This document shows positions 6,701 through 7,391 of a stretch of DNA of 7,391 nt, in pieces. Position 1 is the first letter of the stretch; every line of letters begins with the position of its first letter. The notes beneath the pieces were generated by a model, which saw only the letters and a list, made by a program, of their open reading frames with translations, searched no databases and was not told where the DNA came from. The stretch is from an uncultured Chlorobiaceae bacterium (GTDB lineage: Bacteria; Bacteroidota; Chlorobiia; Chlorobiales; Chlorobiaceae). The position numbers and the translations under genes are program-made. Where the stretch lies: contig CAIQSY010000116.1 of the NCBI GenBank assembly GCA_903874585.1, forward strand, positions 1 to 7,391, in the 5' to 3' direction.

Positions 6701-7220
6701 GGTTGAGATCGATGATGATGAGGATGATTTCGACAATATTGGCGATACGGAAAGCATTCTCAGTTTATTTCTCGGGAAAGGGGCGCCGGAACGGATGTTG
6801 CGTTGGCACTATCGTAGTCGTCATGATTCACTGATTGCTGTTTCCAACAATGAGTTTTACGACAATCGTCTTGTTGTTTTTCCGAGTCCGGGATCTAATG
6901 AAACAGCTCGTGGTCTCCAATTCCATCATCTCCCGAATACTTCCTATGACAGAGGAAAAACCCGTTCTAACCCGGATGAGGCAAAAGCTGTGGCAAAAGC
7001 TGTTCTCGAACATGCCAAATCCTTTCCTGACATGACGCTTGGTGTTGTTGCCTTCAGTACTGCGCAGAGGGATGCTATTGAACTTCAGCTTGAACTTTTA
7101 CGCAGGGTTAACTCGAGTTATGAGATCTTTTTCAACGAACATCAGCGAGAACCTTTCTTTATCAAAAACCTTGAAAATGTCCAGGGAGATGAGCGTGATG
7201 TTATCTTTATAAGTCAGTAG
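3708..7220 (+). CDS. DUF4011-type superfamily-1 helicase (Hhe-like defence protein), 3'-truncated by an insertion sequence
   Basis: The frame gives 1170 residues from ATG 3708. The N-terminus (RKELLDLGLRNPLISH, near residue 12, and LEEQGVNILFLALGF near residue 135) is typical of DUF4011. Helicase motifs follow: Walker A GPPGTGKS (331-338, bases 4698-4721), Walker B VVFDEASQ (Asp960, Glu961), motif III GDSKQLPP (984-991), WHYRSRH (1033-1039), then ENVQGDERDVIFIS (1156-1169). About 600 residues separate Walker A from Walker B, a large insert usual in such proteins. An acidic run (EIDDDEDDFD, 1000-1009) follows motif III. The family normally continues with a glycine-rich IGYG, the arginine motif NVALTRA and a C-terminal nuclease-like region (Vsr in Hhe systems); all are missing. 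The frame ends one codon past FIS in a TAG that belongs to or abuts a transposon end. Upstream in-frame TTG 3594 would add 38 residues unlike the family, so ATG 3708 is preferred, although its Shine-Dalgarno is poor. The fragment is probably non-functional in unwinding. The assignment to antiphage defence is inference from family. Confidence 0.85.
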   Translation: MGKEFRGKLDASRKELLDLGLRNPLISHSQRAKQVKVVDEISTEVYRILVLENRAMSFEAVSVSDEDLGAHAEEVITPYTAGQKKLLTQPNEDPDDYQLAARHIDRKLQTNLSSEKLQTKLLSIHNDARSYLEEQGVNILFLALGFVHWYEADASNEARRAPLLLIPVELKRASAQERFQLHYTGEEIGDNLSLIEKLKGEFNIILPKITDTEELDIQAYYNSIEQSVRSEKRWKVIPNDITLGFFSFGKFLMYKDLDPEAWSEESKVTGFSIIESLLTDGFREQKSAYGDDTHIDEVISPADVHQVKDADSTQILAILDVNSGRNLVLQGPPGTGKSQTITNIIAECIGQGKKVLFVSEKMAALDVVKRRLDEVGLGDAVMELHSHKTNKKNVLAEIDRTLHQGKPVVENPVEDIATLTKLRDELNSYCAAVNKPVGRAQISFINALGLALKNQPDNLDVPLFDFQPMQEWSGSDYRAARLKVEALDRHLSEAGSPIHNPFKLSGLTEILPSQQQKLAKVLDDARIDTEVLLSSSVDLAKAMGLPKPDHRAEIGIICRAARRAMEAPHIEGLLLTSGEWQVRRDDISALIAAGKALSLAHARYDDWLIDEAWTQDFVELRQLFVNKGKSWLRVFSSDFRQAKQKFQGYCRKPIPKDVTETLQMIDTILDSKKNQQVFLEQADLGAALFGAQWKKEGSDWEVLEKLTEWVVALYRDMGNGVVPEGIVNFLSGSPKVDVLKEKVVAVESNMDNYEQSITIVENVLQLKLSHEEKIHWRFTLEQQGASLSQWLKNIDRLPHLIRFNQIADEMATMGLGFIVTAARDWGYGAGSLIKMFNYSWYNGLVEKAYVDEPSIKLFDRIQHTHVQDEFIRLDHLLFRHNQARLAHLHWKSLPTLKSGGELQIISSEINKKRRHMPIRVLMSKAGRAIQAIKPVFMMSPMSIATYIPPGSVEFDLVVFDEASQVKPVDAFGAIMRGKQSVVVGDSKQLPPTSFFDKLVEIDDDEDDFDNIGDTESILSLFLGKGAPERMLRWHYRSRHDSLIAVSNNEFYDNRLVVFPSPGSNETARGLQFHHLPNTSYDRGKTRSNPDEAKAVAKAVLEHAKSFPDMTLGVVAFSTAQRDAIELQLELLRRVNSSYEIFFNEHQREPFFIKNLENVQGDERDVIFISQ
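4026..4070 (+). repeat. In-frame 27-base-period direct repeat in the helicase gene
   Basis: Bases 4026-4043 and 4053-4070 agree at 17 of 18 positions (AAACTACAGACCAAtTTG versus AAACTACAGACCAAgTTG), offset by exactly nine codons. They encode KLQTNLSSE and KLQTKLLSI. Related proteins have a leucine-rich LQT-like segment here, so part of the likeness may be ancestral, but the near-identity of the DNA suggests a local slippage duplication or conversion. Confidence 0.6.
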
Positions 7221-7391
7221 TGTCCGGTTAAAATAAAGAGAGCTGTGCAACAGGATCCCGCACTTTTTGCAGCGAGCGTTCATCCAAAGACAAAATATCA
7301 ATAAGCAATCGTTGCTCCATGAGCACAGACGCGATCATTCTTGTCAAAACCTGCAAGGAGTAGCTGTATTTTGTCTGAAATTTGATGTACG
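7218..7391 (-). mobile_element. End of an insertion sequence inserted in the helicase gene (other end outside window)
   Basis: The helicase frame loses its conserved sequence at about 7215, and the next bases TAGTGTCCGGTTAA look like a transposon terminus: they lie directly against the stop codon of an opposite-strand frame with a transposase-like tail. Compact elements often end within a few bases of the transposase stop, as here. The exact edge could be a few bases to the left (7213-7218), because the target duplication cannot be seen without the other end. Family not determined; IS4-like is my best guess. Confidence 0.7.
7228..7391 (-). CDS. Probable transposase, C-terminal 53 residues (5' part outside window)
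   Basis: On the minus strand the frame is open from the window edge to TAA at 7228-7230, giving 53 residues starting YIKFQTKYSYSLQV and ending DPVAQLSLF. An -LSLF-type end just inside a putative inverted repeat is common for IS-encoded transposases. No catalytic residue of the DDE triad can be identified in the visible part, so the call depends on position (element end abutting a disrupted gene) more than on motif. Its frame is unrelated to the helicase. The rest of the gene must run to the right of the window. Confidence 0.55.
   Translation of the reverse strand, partial: YIKFQTKYSYSLQVLTRMIASVLMEQRLLIDILSLDERSLQKVRDPVAQLSLF

Noticed and set aside
7098..7301. Minus-strand 67-codon frame crossing the helicase/IS junction
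   Set aside because: It runs through the junction in a frame different from the transposase-like tail and has no recognisable content.

Overview
The window looks like a stretch of a mesophilic, probably anaerobic or phototrophic Gram-negative bacterial chromosome. It pairs late cobalamin-synthesis genes with a sigma-54 type promoter and a mobile-element-rich flank. A green sulfur bacterium (Chlorobium/Pelodictyon type) would fit, but this is a guess from gene style and not a proven assignment.

Left part (1-2270, + strand) is a tight operon. It holds the 3' end of cobT (DMB phosphoribosyltransferase), then cobS (cobalamin synthase, a membrane protein), then an HI0933/BaiN/YhiN-family flavoprotein whose start codon overlaps the cobS stop (ATGA). 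CobT makes alpha-ribazole-5'-phosphate and CobS joins it to adenosylcobinamide-GDP. The flavoprotein has no obvious cobalamin role; the family includes an rRNA dihydrouridine synthase and a bile-acid reductase.

Middle part (2267-3707) holds a convergent minus-strand gene whose stop overlaps that of the flavoprotein. It encodes a 311-residue protein of unknown function built of about five irregular repeats pairing a (T/S)-x-x-G turn with a Y-x-x-G-x-L-K-S strand. Upstream of it, on the minus strand, lies a perfect match to the sigma-54 (-24/-12) consensus (3256-3272) at a sensible distance. The rest of the roughly 500-base divergent intergenic region is AT-rich and has no convincing gene.

Right part (3708-7391) is an accessory, visibly more AT-rich gene for a large DUF4011-type superfamily-1 helicase. 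It resembles the helicase of the Hhe (DUF4011-helicase-Vsr) antiphage system. The reading frame stops abruptly inside the conserved ENVQGDERDVIFIS block, exactly where a new sequence begins: a transposon-like end (TAGTGTCCGGTTAA) followed on the minus strand by the C-terminus of a probable transposase. The simplest reading is a defence helicase broken by an insertion sequence, with its last helicase motif and C-terminal nuclease region displaced beyond the window or lost.
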